A stretch of 64,000 nt of DNA from Clostridium sp. AM30-24 (GTDB lineage Bacteria; Bacillota; Clostridia; Lachnospirales; Lachnospiraceae): assembly GCF_003480435.1 (NCBI RefSeq), contig NZ_QUJB01000001.1:485996-549995 (forward strand). The letters are read 5' to 3'. The position numbers were made by a program, and so were the translations under genes. Shown here piece by piece: positions 46,701-52,726 of this stretch (the first letter of the stretch is position 1; each line of letters starts with the position of its first letter). Below the pieces are notes generated by a model. It did no database searches, was not told where the DNA came from, and saw nothing but the letters and a program-made list of their open reading frames with translations.

Positions 46701-46806
46701 AGTTTCCTGTCACAGTTGATTCTGCAAATCCCGGAAAACCAGTCTGTGCTGCAATCGCTGCCGAGAGCATCACAAGTGCCGCCTGCTTTTTCAATGCCTT
46801 TTTCAT
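40726..46806 (-). CDS. giant cell-wall-attached, probably multiply flavinylated surface protein
   Basis: 2026 residues. A signal peptide (1-29) is followed by choline-binding-type wall repeats (about 35-170: GWIKTANGWYYLDPADGKM, GWKNIEGYWYYF...) and a Ser/Gly then PDKPDKPET stalk (200-262). Two Tp47-like modules lie at about 262-610 and 815-1240, each with a YGL.HLENIW block. FMN-bind-like domains lie at about 720-805 and 1340-1442, then Ig-like repeats and an acidic tail. Flavinylation-type motifs DxVS(S/G)AT: 288-294, 784-790, 924-930, 1422-1428. No LPXTG. apbE diverges from it and shares its operator, so ApbE probably attaches FMN. Likely role: electron transfer outside the membrane. Domain names are my reading by eye. 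Confidence 0.8.
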   Translation of the reverse strand: MKKALKKQAALVMLSAAIAAQTGFPGFAESTVTGNWKNENGAWKFYSPDQKAYTGWIKTANGWYYLDPADGKMAVGWKNIEGYWYYFDSTSEGIEGRMHIGWYQSPDHKWYFFNNKSGNTQEGQMLTGWQWIDGYCYYFSTESVEQGAMYAGRKTPDGYLTNENGQWTQGRIVMQRTDAGFTTQDTAKNTTKTNTGGRESDSDSDGGSGSGGSSSGGSNKPNKPGKPGTPDKPDNPETPDKPDKPDKPETPDKPDTPDTPVEYQYVLMNIPYGEFYEAEIAGNEMPVDSVSSATKQKTRTGSLVGGSYHSDPEGTKINGVIYPVRIKKGTDLSSFRQITDDDSVTITVTNRGKENKKEYKGKDALFQSEDHSYYILSETPDYYKELTIGADGNLSFGIVQTEKENIENGVKAKLQTESSYGDYQISFDGLPSSVREASEVYGVVLHTEEGEDYGLRHLENIWLKTNLAWSAGFVTTTHGNTLAPAHYQSMMGKTITGLTYYTNNGVQEITLDTEVYVPYKFKHAEFGIKEAAAESGRTEMTGLDAIPTDFDAEYVLTGPDGKEADGFTIADGIISWNGNAAAGRYTLTVKDRSGKYAEISAEFTLSTESIPVQAVVDKDGVWALKAAEDASEAAAASYLASITSVTVNGKKYAASGRNSVKIIDPHTGVIDTEAKNGEENVFVNGETYELEVEAAGYKKNLTFKMVAGEAPKPEGTVAEGSAIVETFGYEAKVKVTYDAETGKIVKVEDNGTEPGTNATFWQNAVNGILSRFIGKTRAEVGTVDKVSSATLSSNAIKKAVQNALPEEEKPENTNMSTVKIVVDGVPHTYYYAAYVPLETPTLIVNGEDVTAKAKMIRANYSGKAYYYAEDDQKLTGKVYGLADVPYAEFYAGEKTGYTGPWSSSADISTGEHMFNSTMRNGGYDAVSSATTTKYGMYSSCSYSEETENGYKINGVLANVGIDADLFVRARILSEIGVSSQGNTFSILNSMNRDGRELTSKEPDAYKIMYCDGMISKMQYREDAQELSADGVTAVLDDKSKYGNYLIELKNLPEEVKGNDNVLGVLVKTGNQMSDIYGLEHLENIWKDADELAIAAKDGVESHGNKISYLRYSTMQGKTIESIVYLLRNYKALEIPVNLYCPNLLSDGQGIEAEDISYQADQDMSVKITMKLPEAYDPQIAGVKIGKTELEADAYTYADGILTIKAGSAKPGAYTVTFRDGEEAKKGYENVQAKFHIKSSLKAKDIALKNNHLIISGESGVTVDQYRKAITAVYVDGALMKGAPGEQLILADGSINFTLEYKKGSKTIKPFKNGADGSYKLKLEADGYPSVEAEVGSENAGTAKLADGTWYGTATDSFYYKQEGPDTVKAVIRDGKIESVESVIYKEDQAYRRGTKILDAAVGLDDLADLKDQLVKNKGTAYDAVSGATETAKSQLSALENALNRSAKYQKDGIEQSVQYMEFEKRPNSKSDSARLDLSASVLKVHLSDGSTKIVAFNEFEKYGITTTPENGSTIPEVGVAVEVLYQHEESLTAIPAYVHTEKKFDYRYPTHMQITHSDQTTERVDLNQEDFRYKMKTEKSIDAVDLYDNEEKLVSATYDSVTNEWRMDLSSVNAGDMYNGGWKYNTYKLIVQMEADNSAFVSADIDTDEVQKKYSVGEKLDLSGLKALVTTEKGNKKQFYSWNELENNGFKSDLASGYEFTAEDIGTKTITISIVLKGETVKKSFAVKVTEAEAVDQTPAKIVLYSGDQVAKEIEVDQDAFVEKQGHLILRNEVISSSYKDSWKDFRIEVFNSAGKLLNTNVVQKSNMLRVNLPDYKDADLDYGGYIMITFQATGDPIEKEDTDQAPARVVFSENGTDLAEVLISENDLKNGNGYVTKSNVKLPETYKGHLDQLEVTVYNADDVVLEHNLGIIRATYIQIRLPEYKAYEELGGSLTVSFEFVSTGAKAAAEEAKQEDQVKDQNSDSAGKEIVNASEDPSNEEKVQKSEDSAGDSAEQEEDVQEETDTDTSVSADEPEITEAEEKNE

Positions 46807-46860
46807 GTTGTCCTCCTTCGATAGTCCTCAAGTCTGATAATGTTTCGACTTACGGCTCAT

Positions 46861-46878
46861 GGTTAGCTTTCCCTAACC
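46861..46878. promoter_or_regulatory. GTTAG-N6-CTAAC operator 1
   Basis: GGTTAGCTTTCCCTAACC, an 18-bp dyad (GGTTAG/CTAACC) just downstream of the giant gene's -10, near the expected start of transcription. Confidence 0.75.
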
Positions 46879-46886
46879 TTTGTTTC

Positions 46887-46915
46887 ATGTTAGCAATCCC
46901 TAACTTAATTGTCAA
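46887..46915 (-). promoter_or_regulatory. promoter of the giant surface-protein gene
   Basis: Minus-strand TTGACA (46915-46910), 17 bases, TAACAT (46892-46887). The spacer and part of the -10 are covered by operator 2, which implies repression. Confidence 0.65.
46889..46904. promoter_or_regulatory. GTTAG-N6-CTAAC operator 2
   Basis: GTTAGCAATCCCTAAC, a 5-6-5 dyad inside the -35/-10 region of the giant gene's promoter. Confidence 0.75.
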
Positions 46916-46962
46916 CATTTTCTATCACGTTGATTTTGACTTTTTTTTTCACTTTCCACTTC

Positions 46963-46992
46963 TTGACAAGATTGGTTAGTTGATGCTAACAT
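46963..46992 (+). promoter_or_regulatory. promoter of apbE-nusG_II-Gx transporter
   Basis: TTGACA (46963-46968), 18 bases, TAACAT (46987-46992). It has the same architecture as the divergent promoter, with an operator in the spacer. Confidence 0.6.
46975..46990. promoter_or_regulatory. GTTAG-N6-CTAAC operator 3
   Basis: GTTAGTTGATGCTAAC lies between -35 and -10 of the apbE promoter, as operator 2 does for the divergent gene. Spacing and sequence match sites 1, 2 and 4. Confidence 0.75.
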
Positions 46993-47043
46993 TTATCTGT
47001 TGTCAAAAAATGTAAAATTAATAAAAACGCTGAGGATATTTTT

Positions 47044-48195
47044 GTGAAGAAGAACAACATTAAATACATCAAACAGACTGCTGCTGTTTTATGTGCCGCA
47101 GTCCTCATGTGCGGATGCTCCGCCCCTACCGCGGACCAGGGATCTGGTGCTACAGCTGTTAATGAAACCTCCGTATCTGATACCACAGACGAAGCAGATC
47201 CTGATAGTCAGGGAAATGATGCCTCAGATCCTTCAGGATCAATTACAGCAGACGAGCAGGAAAGCTTAAGCAGTGAACTTTACGCGATGGATACAGTAAT
47301 GTCCCTGACTGCTTACGGCGCGCATGCGAAAGAGGCACTGGAAGCAGCCGAAACCGAGATCAGCCGACTTGATAAATTGCTCTCCATTTCCAGTGAAAGC
47401 AGTGATATTTATCAGGTGAATCAAAATGGATCCGGAGAACTGTCCGAAGATACCAAAGAGCTTCTTGCCAGTGCTTTAGAATTTTTTCAGGAGACAGATG
47501 GTGTTTTTGACTGTACCATCGAGCCGATCATGGAGGCGTGGGGATTTACTACGCATGATTACCGCGTTCCTGATTCTTCCGAGCTGTCAGGGCTTCTCCC
47601 CCTCGTCGATGCATCGGCGGTCTCTTTAAACGGTGATCAGGTGAATCTTCCTTCCGGTGTCCGTCTTGATCTTGGCGGTATCGCAAAAGGATTTACTTCA
47701 TCGCGTGTCATGGATATATTCGCCCAAAACGGGGTTACGTCCGGTATCATCTCTCTGGGCGGAAATGTTCAGACTCTTGGTAGGAAACCGGACGGCTCGT
47801 TATGGCGCGTTGGCATCCAGGATCCCGGTGACTTAAATTCCATGTTTGCGGTCGTGAAAGTCGCCGACGAAGCTGTCATCACTTCCGGCGCCTATCAGCG
47901 TTACTTTGAGCAGGACGAGGTCCGTTATCACCATATCATCGATCCCAGGACGGGATATCCTGCTGACAGCGGACTGACTTCTGTGACGATCATCAGCCCG
48001 GATGGCACGCTTGCGGATGCTCTTTCCACTTCCCTGTTCATCATGGGACCGGAAAAAGCAGCAGCTTTCTGGCAGCAACATAAAGACAAGTTTGACGCAA
48101 TCATGATGACTGACGATGGCACGGTCCTTGTTACATCCGGTCTGGCCGATCGCTGCCAGATTACCAGCAGTGGAAAAGTAGAGGTGGTTTCTTGA
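47044..48195 (+). CDS. apbE: FAD:protein FMN transferase (ApbE), lipoprotein
   Basis: ApbE moves FMN from FAD onto a Thr or Ser of target proteins outside the membrane. The 383-residue product has a lipoprotein signal (AAVLCAAVLMCGCSAP, lipobox Cys about 25) and a Ser/Asp-rich linker. The ApbE fold follows: MDTVMSLTAYG, FDCTIEPIMEAWGF, VRLDLGGIAKGFTSSRVMDIF, SLGGNVQTLGRKPDGSLWRVGIQDP, HHIIDPRTGYPADSGLTSVTI and DALSTSLFIMG. GTG start, RBS GAGGAT. First of three overlapping genes. The neighbouring giant protein supplies four probable targets. Confidence 0.95.
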   Translation: MKKNNIKYIKQTAAVLCAAVLMCGCSAPTADQGSGATAVNETSVSDTTDEADPDSQGNDASDPSGSITADEQESLSSELYAMDTVMSLTAYGAHAKEALEAAETEISRLDKLLSISSESSDIYQVNQNGSGELSEDTKELLASALEFFQETDGVFDCTIEPIMEAWGFTTHDYRVPDSSELSGLLPLVDASAVSLNGDQVNLPSGVRLDLGGIAKGFTSSRVMDIFAQNGVTSGIISLGGNVQTLGRKPDGSLWRVGIQDPGDLNSMFAVVKVADEAVITSGAYQRYFEQDEVRYHHIIDPRTGYPADSGLTSVTIISPDGTLADALSTSLFIMGPEKAAAFWQQHKDKFDAIMMTDDGTVLVTSGLADRCQITSSGKVEVVS

Positions 48196-48599
48196 AACAG
48201 AAAATATGGATCCGCATATGCCTGATATCTGCATTCATTTGCGTCTGCTGTTTTTTTGCATGGATGTTCCTACGCCAGAAGGGAACATCTCAGACAACTG
48301 CACAGATCATTTACCAAGGGGATGTTATCCGCACTGTTGATCTATCTGCCGTCAAAAAGAAAGAATCCTTTACGGTAGGAGAACCAGGAAACCAAAATAC
48401 CATTCAGCTTTCTCCGGACGGGATCGGGATCATCTCGGCCGACTGCCGTGATCAGATCTGTGTCCGCCAGGGAATCCGTTCCCATGGTCCTGAGCCGATC
48501 GTCTGCCTTCCTCACAGGCTGAGTATCCGCTTTACCGATCCCAGCCCTGATGGCAGTGTCTCCGATGCAGCTGCGCTTGACGCAGTGACCGGACAATGA
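48192..48599 (+). CDS. NusG domain II-like membrane-anchored protein
   Basis: The 135-residue product has one N-terminal transmembrane helix (about 5-27) and an outside NusG_II domain with CRDQICVRQGIRSHGPEPIVCLPHRLSI, the usual two-Cys plus CLP pattern. Such proteins recur with ApbE, Gx transporters and Rnf or other flavin-linked electron transfer genes. The start is TTG at 48192, overlapping the apbE stop by four bases and preceded by GAGGTGG. The exact role is unknown. Confidence 0.88.
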   Translation: MKQKIWIRICLISAFICVCCFFAWMFLRQKGTSQTTAQIIYQGDVIRTVDLSAVKKKESFTVGEPGNQNTIQLSPDGIGIISADCRDQICVRQGIRSHGPEPIVCLPHRLSIRFTDPSPDGSVSDAAALDAVTGQ

Positions 48600-49117
48600 G
48601 CAGGCGCAGTTCTGGGACGCTTCGTCTGACAAACCTGGCACTTCTGACGACTGTCGCTCTCATTATTTTTGTGATCGAGGCCAATCTCCCACCTCTGACT
48701 TCCATTCCCGGAATAAAAATGGGACTCGCCAATATTGTCACTCTTTCTGTTTTTTATCTCTTCAGCCAGAAAGATGCATTGATGGTACTTCTCGTCCGTG
48801 TGATCCTGGGGGCTCTTGCCAGCGGGCAGATCATGACTCTCCCTTATAGCTTAAGCGGTGGACTTTTATGTTTTTGTGTCTGCGCCCTGCTCCTTCCTCT
48901 GTTCCCATTAAAGCGGCTCTGGCTTCTGAGTGTGATCGGAGCAATATTTCACAATATCGGACAGATCATTGTCGCGGTCGTCCTTACCGGAACGCCGGAG
49001 ATCATATGGTATCTCCCTGTTTTACTGATATCAGGTACCATCAGTGGATTTTTTACCGGATATGCCGCGCAGTCTCTTTTGATCCATATGGATCTGCTAA
49101 AAATCAAAAAGCAGTGA
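48596..49117 (+). CDS. Gx transporter family protein (heptaprenyl diphosphate synthase component I-like)
   Basis: The 173-residue product has five to six hydrophobic helices. It contains the family block LPPLTSIPGIKMGLANIVTLSVFYLFSQKDALMVLLVRVILGALASGQ and GAIFHNIGQIIVA. Annotated in databases as heptaprenyl diphosphate synthase subunit I, it is more like an ECF-type S component and may move a flavin, quinone precursor or similar ligand. Its ATG overlaps the previous stop (ATGA). Last gene before a long terminator. Confidence 0.88.
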   Translation: MSRRSSGTLRLTNLALLTTVALIIFVIEANLPPLTSIPGIKMGLANIVTLSVFYLFSQKDALMVLLVRVILGALASGQIMTLPYSLSGGLLCFCVCALLLPLFPLKRLWLLSVIGAIFHNIGQIIVAVVLTGTPEIIWYLPVLLISGTISGFFTGYAAQSLLIHMDLLKIKKQ

Positions 49118-49135
49118 TGAACTTTCATCATACAC

Positions 49136-49216
49136 AAAACACCTGTCTCTCTGTACGATTGATCTCTTGTCTGGCAGACATGAGGTCGATCAGTGTTCAG
49201 AGACAGGTGTTTTTAT
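49136..49216 (+). terminator. long-hairpin terminator after apbE operon
   Basis: An ~80-nt near-continuous stem: ACACCTGTCTCT with AGAGACAGGTGT outside, GATTGATCTC with GAGGTCGATC and TGTC with GACA inside, then TTTTT. The stem is much longer than a usual terminator. Confidence 0.8.
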
Positions 49217-49417
49217 TTTCCAGGCTTTGTTCAATTCCTTCTCGTCCGGATTTGGATCACATTCTTATAGTTGTTTTTCAGGGTTGCCGGGGATTCAATG
49301 TGTTCATCAGCTTTCCAATTCCGCACTTTCCGTGGATCGCTATTTTTTTCATTTGTTCTGTTTTTCCTATGATATGGCATTTACGCTGCAGATGTTCTTC
49401 TGACCGCAGCCATTCCT

Positions 49418-50074
49418 CTACGCATATAAAATCTCTTCCAGCTCATCCGGCTTCAGGAGATAGATCTCCCCGTCCCGCAGTGCGATGAGTCCCTGCTTTG
49501 TCAGCCCCGCAAGCTCCCTGAAAAGGGAAGCGCGGCTGATCCCGAGGATCGATGCCAGTTCGTCCCTGGACACGTTTTTCCCAAACCGCCCGCCTTTTCC
49601 CGGTACTTCCAATAAATACTGCACAAGCTTCTTCTTTCCAGACTGCATGGTCAGAAACTCGATCCGGCGGATCAGAAACTGCATTTTTTTATTGCAGAAT
49701 CCGGCGTACCGGAGCGCCAGTTCGCTGTTCTTTTCCATCGCCGACAGCAGCTGGCATTTTGGTATGATCACAAGTGTGGTGTCTGTCCTGCACCGGAGCA
49801 CCGTTGGGAGTTCCGTCTTTGTCAAAAGGTTTATGACTCCAAAGCAGTCTCCTTTTTCCAGCTGGGAAAGCAGGATCTCTCTCCCGTCAAGGGCGATGCT
49901 GTAGACGTCCATGCTGCCGTCCATGATCAGTCCTAATATCTCCTCATTCTTTTGTCTGTCGCTCACGATCTGACCTTTATGACAGTATTTTACCTGCATA
50001 CCTGAAGCCGGTAGATTGCAGCCGCCAAGCAGAGGGGACGCCTCGACAGCCGCCTTTATCTCTTCTACTCTCAT
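49418..50074 (-). CDS. Crp/Fnr-family transcriptional regulator
   Basis: The 218-residue product has a cyclic-nucleotide-binding-like beta roll (IVSDRQKNEEILGLIMDGSMDVYSIALDGREILLSQLEKGDCFGVINLL), a long dimer helix and a C-terminal winged helix (VSRDELASILGISRASLFRELAGLTKQGLI). The N-terminal Fe-S Cys cluster of true FNR is absent. The ligand may be heme, a nucleotide or another small molecule. Its promoter carries the same GTTAG-N6-CTAAC dyad as the redox genes, a spacing typical of Crp-family sites, so it is the best candidate for their regulator. Confidence 0.92.
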   Translation of the reverse strand: MRVEEIKAAVEASPLLGGCNLPASGMQVKYCHKGQIVSDRQKNEEILGLIMDGSMDVYSIALDGREILLSQLEKGDCFGVINLLTKTELPTVLRCRTDTTLVIIPKCQLLSAMEKNSELALRYAGFCNKKMQFLIRRIEFLTMQSGKKKLVQYLLEVPGKGGRFGKNVSRDELASILGISRASLFRELAGLTKQGLIALRDGEIYLLKPDELEEILYA

Positions 50075-50102
50075 TATGCATATCTCCTATAGTCCTTTAT
50101 TG

Positions 50103-50118
50103 GTTAGTTTTATCTAAC
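50103..50118. promoter_or_regulatory. GTTAG-N6-CTAAC operator 4 (autoregulatory site)
   Basis: GTTAGTTTTATCTAAC lies just downstream of the -10 of the Crp/Fnr gene promoter. It is the fourth copy within 3.3 kb. Confidence 0.7.
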
Positions 50119-50122
50119 TCAA

Positions 50123-50151
50123 ATGGTATCACAGCCGTCATCCTTTTACAA
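50123..50151 (-). promoter_or_regulatory. promoter of the Crp/Fnr gene
   Basis: Minus-strand TTGTAA (50151-50146), 17 bases, TACCAT (50128-50123). Confidence 0.5.
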
Positions 50152-50268
50152 GTCCCAAAATATACCGCAGGCAGTCTCATCTGATACTGACGGAAATCAC
50201 TGGGCTCTGCTATGCTTTTTATATATTGTAAAACGTACTGTCCGGCCAGGACAGACAAAGGAGTTATA

Positions 50269-50973
50269 ATGCCAAAGCATGTATTTTTATTTTCCGGATC
50301 GTCTGCAGTGGGAAAAACCTCCATCCTGCGGTACCTGATCCCCCTCTTGGAAAATGGAGGCATGAAGACAGCCATCTGCAAGATCGACTGCCTGTCCTCC
50401 AACGATGAGACGGTCTATAAGAACCTTAAGATCCCCACGGTGACAGGACTCAGCCACGATATCTGCCCGGACCACTTTCTCATCTCAAACCTCCCGGAAC
50501 TCTGGGACTGGTGCGACAATCTCGGGCGGGACTGTCTCCTCATCGAGACTGCCGGGCTCTGCCACCGATGCTCCCCGGCAACGGAGCTCTGCACCGCCGG
50601 ATGTGTCTTAGACTGCACCGCCAGCAGCCACTCGCCGGAGCGCCTTGGTCCCATGGTCTCCGGTGCTGATTTCATTATCCTCACAAAGATCGATATGGTC
50701 TCACAGGCAGAGCTCGAGATCATCGGGTGGCAGTTAAAGAAGTTAAATCCAGACGCACAGATTTTTCCGGCGGACGGTCTCGCCGGGTATGGGACAGAAT
50801 TTTTAAGCAGCTGGCTCTTAGAGCGCCCGGCAATCAATTCTCTCAAAGAAGACCGGCTCCGCCACACCATGCCCGCCGGAGTCTGCTCCTACTGCGTCGG
50901 TGAACAGCGGGTGGGATCCGCCTACCAGCAGGGTGTCGTCGGCAAGATCTTTCAAGGAGGTATCCACAGATGA
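50269..50973 (+). CDS. G3E-like (CobW/UreG/HypB type) GTPase
   Basis: The 234-residue product has Walker A FLFSGSSAVGKTSIL, CKIDCLSSND, the G3-like region CLLIETAGLCHRCSP and G4 ILTKIDMV. It is Cys-rich around residues 100-125 (CHRCSPATELCTAGCVLDC) and near the C-terminus (CSYCVG), which suggests metal or cluster handling as in nickel-insertion GTPases. The start at 50269 follows AAAGGAG. Its stop overlaps the next start (ATGA). Divergent from the Crp/Fnr gene. A small dyad CTGTCC-N5-GGACAG precedes it (50238-50254). Confidence 0.8.
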   Translation: MPKHVFLFSGSSAVGKTSILRYLIPLLENGGMKTAICKIDCLSSNDETVYKNLKIPTVTGLSHDICPDHFLISNLPELWDWCDNLGRDCLLIETAGLCHRCSPATELCTAGCVLDCTASSHSPERLGPMVSGADFIILTKIDMVSQAELEIIGWQLKKLNPDAQIFPADGLAGYGTEFLSSWLLERPAINSLKEDRLRHTMPAGVCSYCVGEQRVGSAYQQGVVGKIFQGGIHR

Positions 50974-51722
50974 ACTTTGAATCTTTGACGATTCTACCAG
51001 GAACCAACAAAGCCGGGGAACCGGAACATTTTGCCCCGGTCACACTCCATCCCGGCGAGCTCTGTGCCATCGCCGGAAACACAGGGGCTGGAAAAAGCCG
51101 TCTCATAAAAGACATTGAGCAGCTTGTAAACGGTGACGGAATCAGCAGGCGGGGCATCCTCATAAACAATGTCCCGGTCACCCTGGCAGACCGCTCCAGC
51201 CTCTCGAAAGAACTCATCGCCCATCTCTCCCAGAGCATGCGCTTCGTCCTGGATCTCAGCGTCCGGGAATTTTTAAAGCTCCACTGCCAGTGCCGGAACC
51301 ATCCGGAGATCTCCCCGGATGATGTGTTAACCATGGCGAACCAGATCACGCCGGAGCCGGTTCTACCGGAAGAAAGTTTAAACCTCCTAAGCGGCGGCCA
51401 GACCCGGGCACTTATGATCGCCGACCTTGCCTGCATCTGTGACAGCCCTATCGTCCTCATCGACGAGATAGAAAACGCAGGAATCGACAAAAAAGCGGCG
51501 CTGCGGCTCCTCACCGACCAGAGCAAGCTTGTCCTCATCGTCACTCATGATCCCCACACTGCCCTGATGGCATCCACACGCCTCGCAATGAAAGGTGGGG
51601 AGGTCTGCCGGATCAGAAAGCGGACAGAGGCGGAAAAAACGCTTTATGCAGAGCTGGATGCTGCCTACGAGTGTCAGAAACATCTTCAGGAATTACTTCG
51701 ACAAGGAGAAAAACTTTTATGA
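50970..51722 (+). CDS. ABC-type ATPase subunit
   Basis: The 250-residue product has Walker A IAGNTGAGKSRLI, signature LNLLSGGQTRALMIADLA, Walker B PIVLIDEIENAG and switch His in VLIVTHDPH. It has no membrane domain. An insertion rich in Cys/His (LKLHCQCRNHPE) lies in the helical domain. It is translationally coupled at both ends (ATGA overlaps) to the GTPase and the solute-binding-like protein. No permease is encoded nearby, so it may energise a soluble machine instead of a transporter. Confidence 0.85.
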   Translation: MNFESLTILPGTNKAGEPEHFAPVTLHPGELCAIAGNTGAGKSRLIKDIEQLVNGDGISRRGILINNVPVTLADRSSLSKELIAHLSQSMRFVLDLSVREFLKLHCQCRNHPEISPDDVLTMANQITPEPVLPEESLNLLSGGQTRALMIADLACICDSPIVLIDEIENAGIDKKAALRLLTDQSKLVLIVTHDPHTALMASTRLAMKGGEVCRIRKRTEAEKTLYAELDAAYECQKHLQELLRQGEKLL

Positions 51723-52726
51723 CAACCATCAGACTTTACTGGAACAATATCTGCGTCCTGCACCGGCAGGAGCTGCAATTTTTAAATGAGATCCGGGAGG
51801 AACTCAGAAAGGATAACATCGACCTTGATATCACCTGCTTCGGTCTCGGATATGGCTGCCATATGTCCGACTATCTGAGGGAGGAAGATTCCGTCCTTCC
51901 AGATCTCGTGGTCTCCACGGACCTGGAAGTATTTGAGGATGAGCGGATCTGGAACCGTTTTAGAGAGCATGGACTTCTTCCATTAAAAGAGTTCTTCCCG
52001 GTAAAAGATATTCCGGAGCTTGGCGGACTCAAAAAAGCTTCCGCTCTCCTTCCCTATCTTGCGATTCCTCTCGTGTTTTACTCCGACGTGGAGCTTCTAC
52101 GCCAGACCAGCATGGATGCCAGTAGCATTAACGCTAATTTTTTCACAGGAACCGATGCAGACAGTGAGCAAAGTATTTCTCTTAACCGGCTCGTTGAATC
52201 ATCCTTTCCCCTCTCCTATGGCGGCATCAACAACTCTGCCGTAAAGACTGTCGCGAAGCTCACATGGGAATCCTTCGGTATGGAAACAGCAAAACATTTT
52301 CTTACTGCATCAAATGTTTTCGACATGCCGATCCAGGCCTTTCATCAGGTTTCCATCGGTGCGTCACCTCTCGCCCTGGTTCCTTCCGTCTATGCGCTCC
52401 GGGCTGACGGCAAAAAAAATAAGGCCTATTGGCCTCTGGAAGGTGCTCCGGCAATCCCCTCCTATATCTGTGCGGGCACCTCGGTCCCGAAAGATGCCCT
52501 TTTCGCCGTTATAGAAAAGCTGCGCGGTCCGAGATTCAGCCACTTTTACACAACGAATGGATGCCTTTACAGCTGCGCTCCTGCCGATCCGCTGCCGGAC
52601 CTCTCGTTCCTGGAAGGAAGCTGGACGAACCGGGGACTTCTCGTTCCGTCCGAATCATTCTTAAACTCCCTTCCCGCAGAAACTTTCTACAAAATGTATC
52701 ACAGGGTGTTCCCGGCAGGCTCATAA
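51719..52726 (+). CDS. leaderless solute-binding-like protein
   Basis: The 335-residue product starts MTTIRLYWNNICVLHRQELQFL and has no signal peptide. It reads as a periplasmic-binding-protein fold: ITCFGLGYGCHMSDYL, LPDLVVSTDLEVFEDERIW, a hinge region with IPLVFYSD, and NRLVESSFPLSYGGINNSAVKT. The start at 51719 follows AAGGAG and overlaps the ABC stop. A cytoplasmic binding protein with a GTPase and ABC ATPase suggests ligand or metallocentre handling inside the cell. Its 3' end overlaps the convergent sigK fragment by 28 bases. Family assignment is by fold pattern only. Confidence 0.65.
   Translation: MTTIRLYWNNICVLHRQELQFLNEIREELRKDNIDLDITCFGLGYGCHMSDYLREEDSVLPDLVVSTDLEVFEDERIWNRFREHGLLPLKEFFPVKDIPELGGLKKASALLPYLAIPLVFYSDVELLRQTSMDASSINANFFTGTDADSEQSISLNRLVESSFPLSYGGINNSAVKTVAKLTWESFGMETAKHFLTASNVFDMPIQAFHQVSIGASPLALVPSVYALRADGKKNKAYWPLEGAPAIPSYICAGTSVPKDALFAVIEKLRGPRFSHFYTTNGCLYSCAPADPLPDLSFLEGSWTNRGLLVPSESFLNSLPAETFYKMYHRVFPAGS

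Noticed and set aside
46861..46990. The GTTAG-N6-CTAAC dyads as DtxR/IdeR iron boxes
   Set aside because: The half-site resembles the DtxR consensus, but the longer 19-bp consensus is not met and no DtxR gene is in the window. Kept only as the main alternative in the operator finding.
49418..50074. The regulator as a true oxygen-sensing FNR
   Set aside because: The N-terminal Cys cluster expected for a 4Fe-4S centre is missing; only Crp/Fnr superfamily membership is supported.
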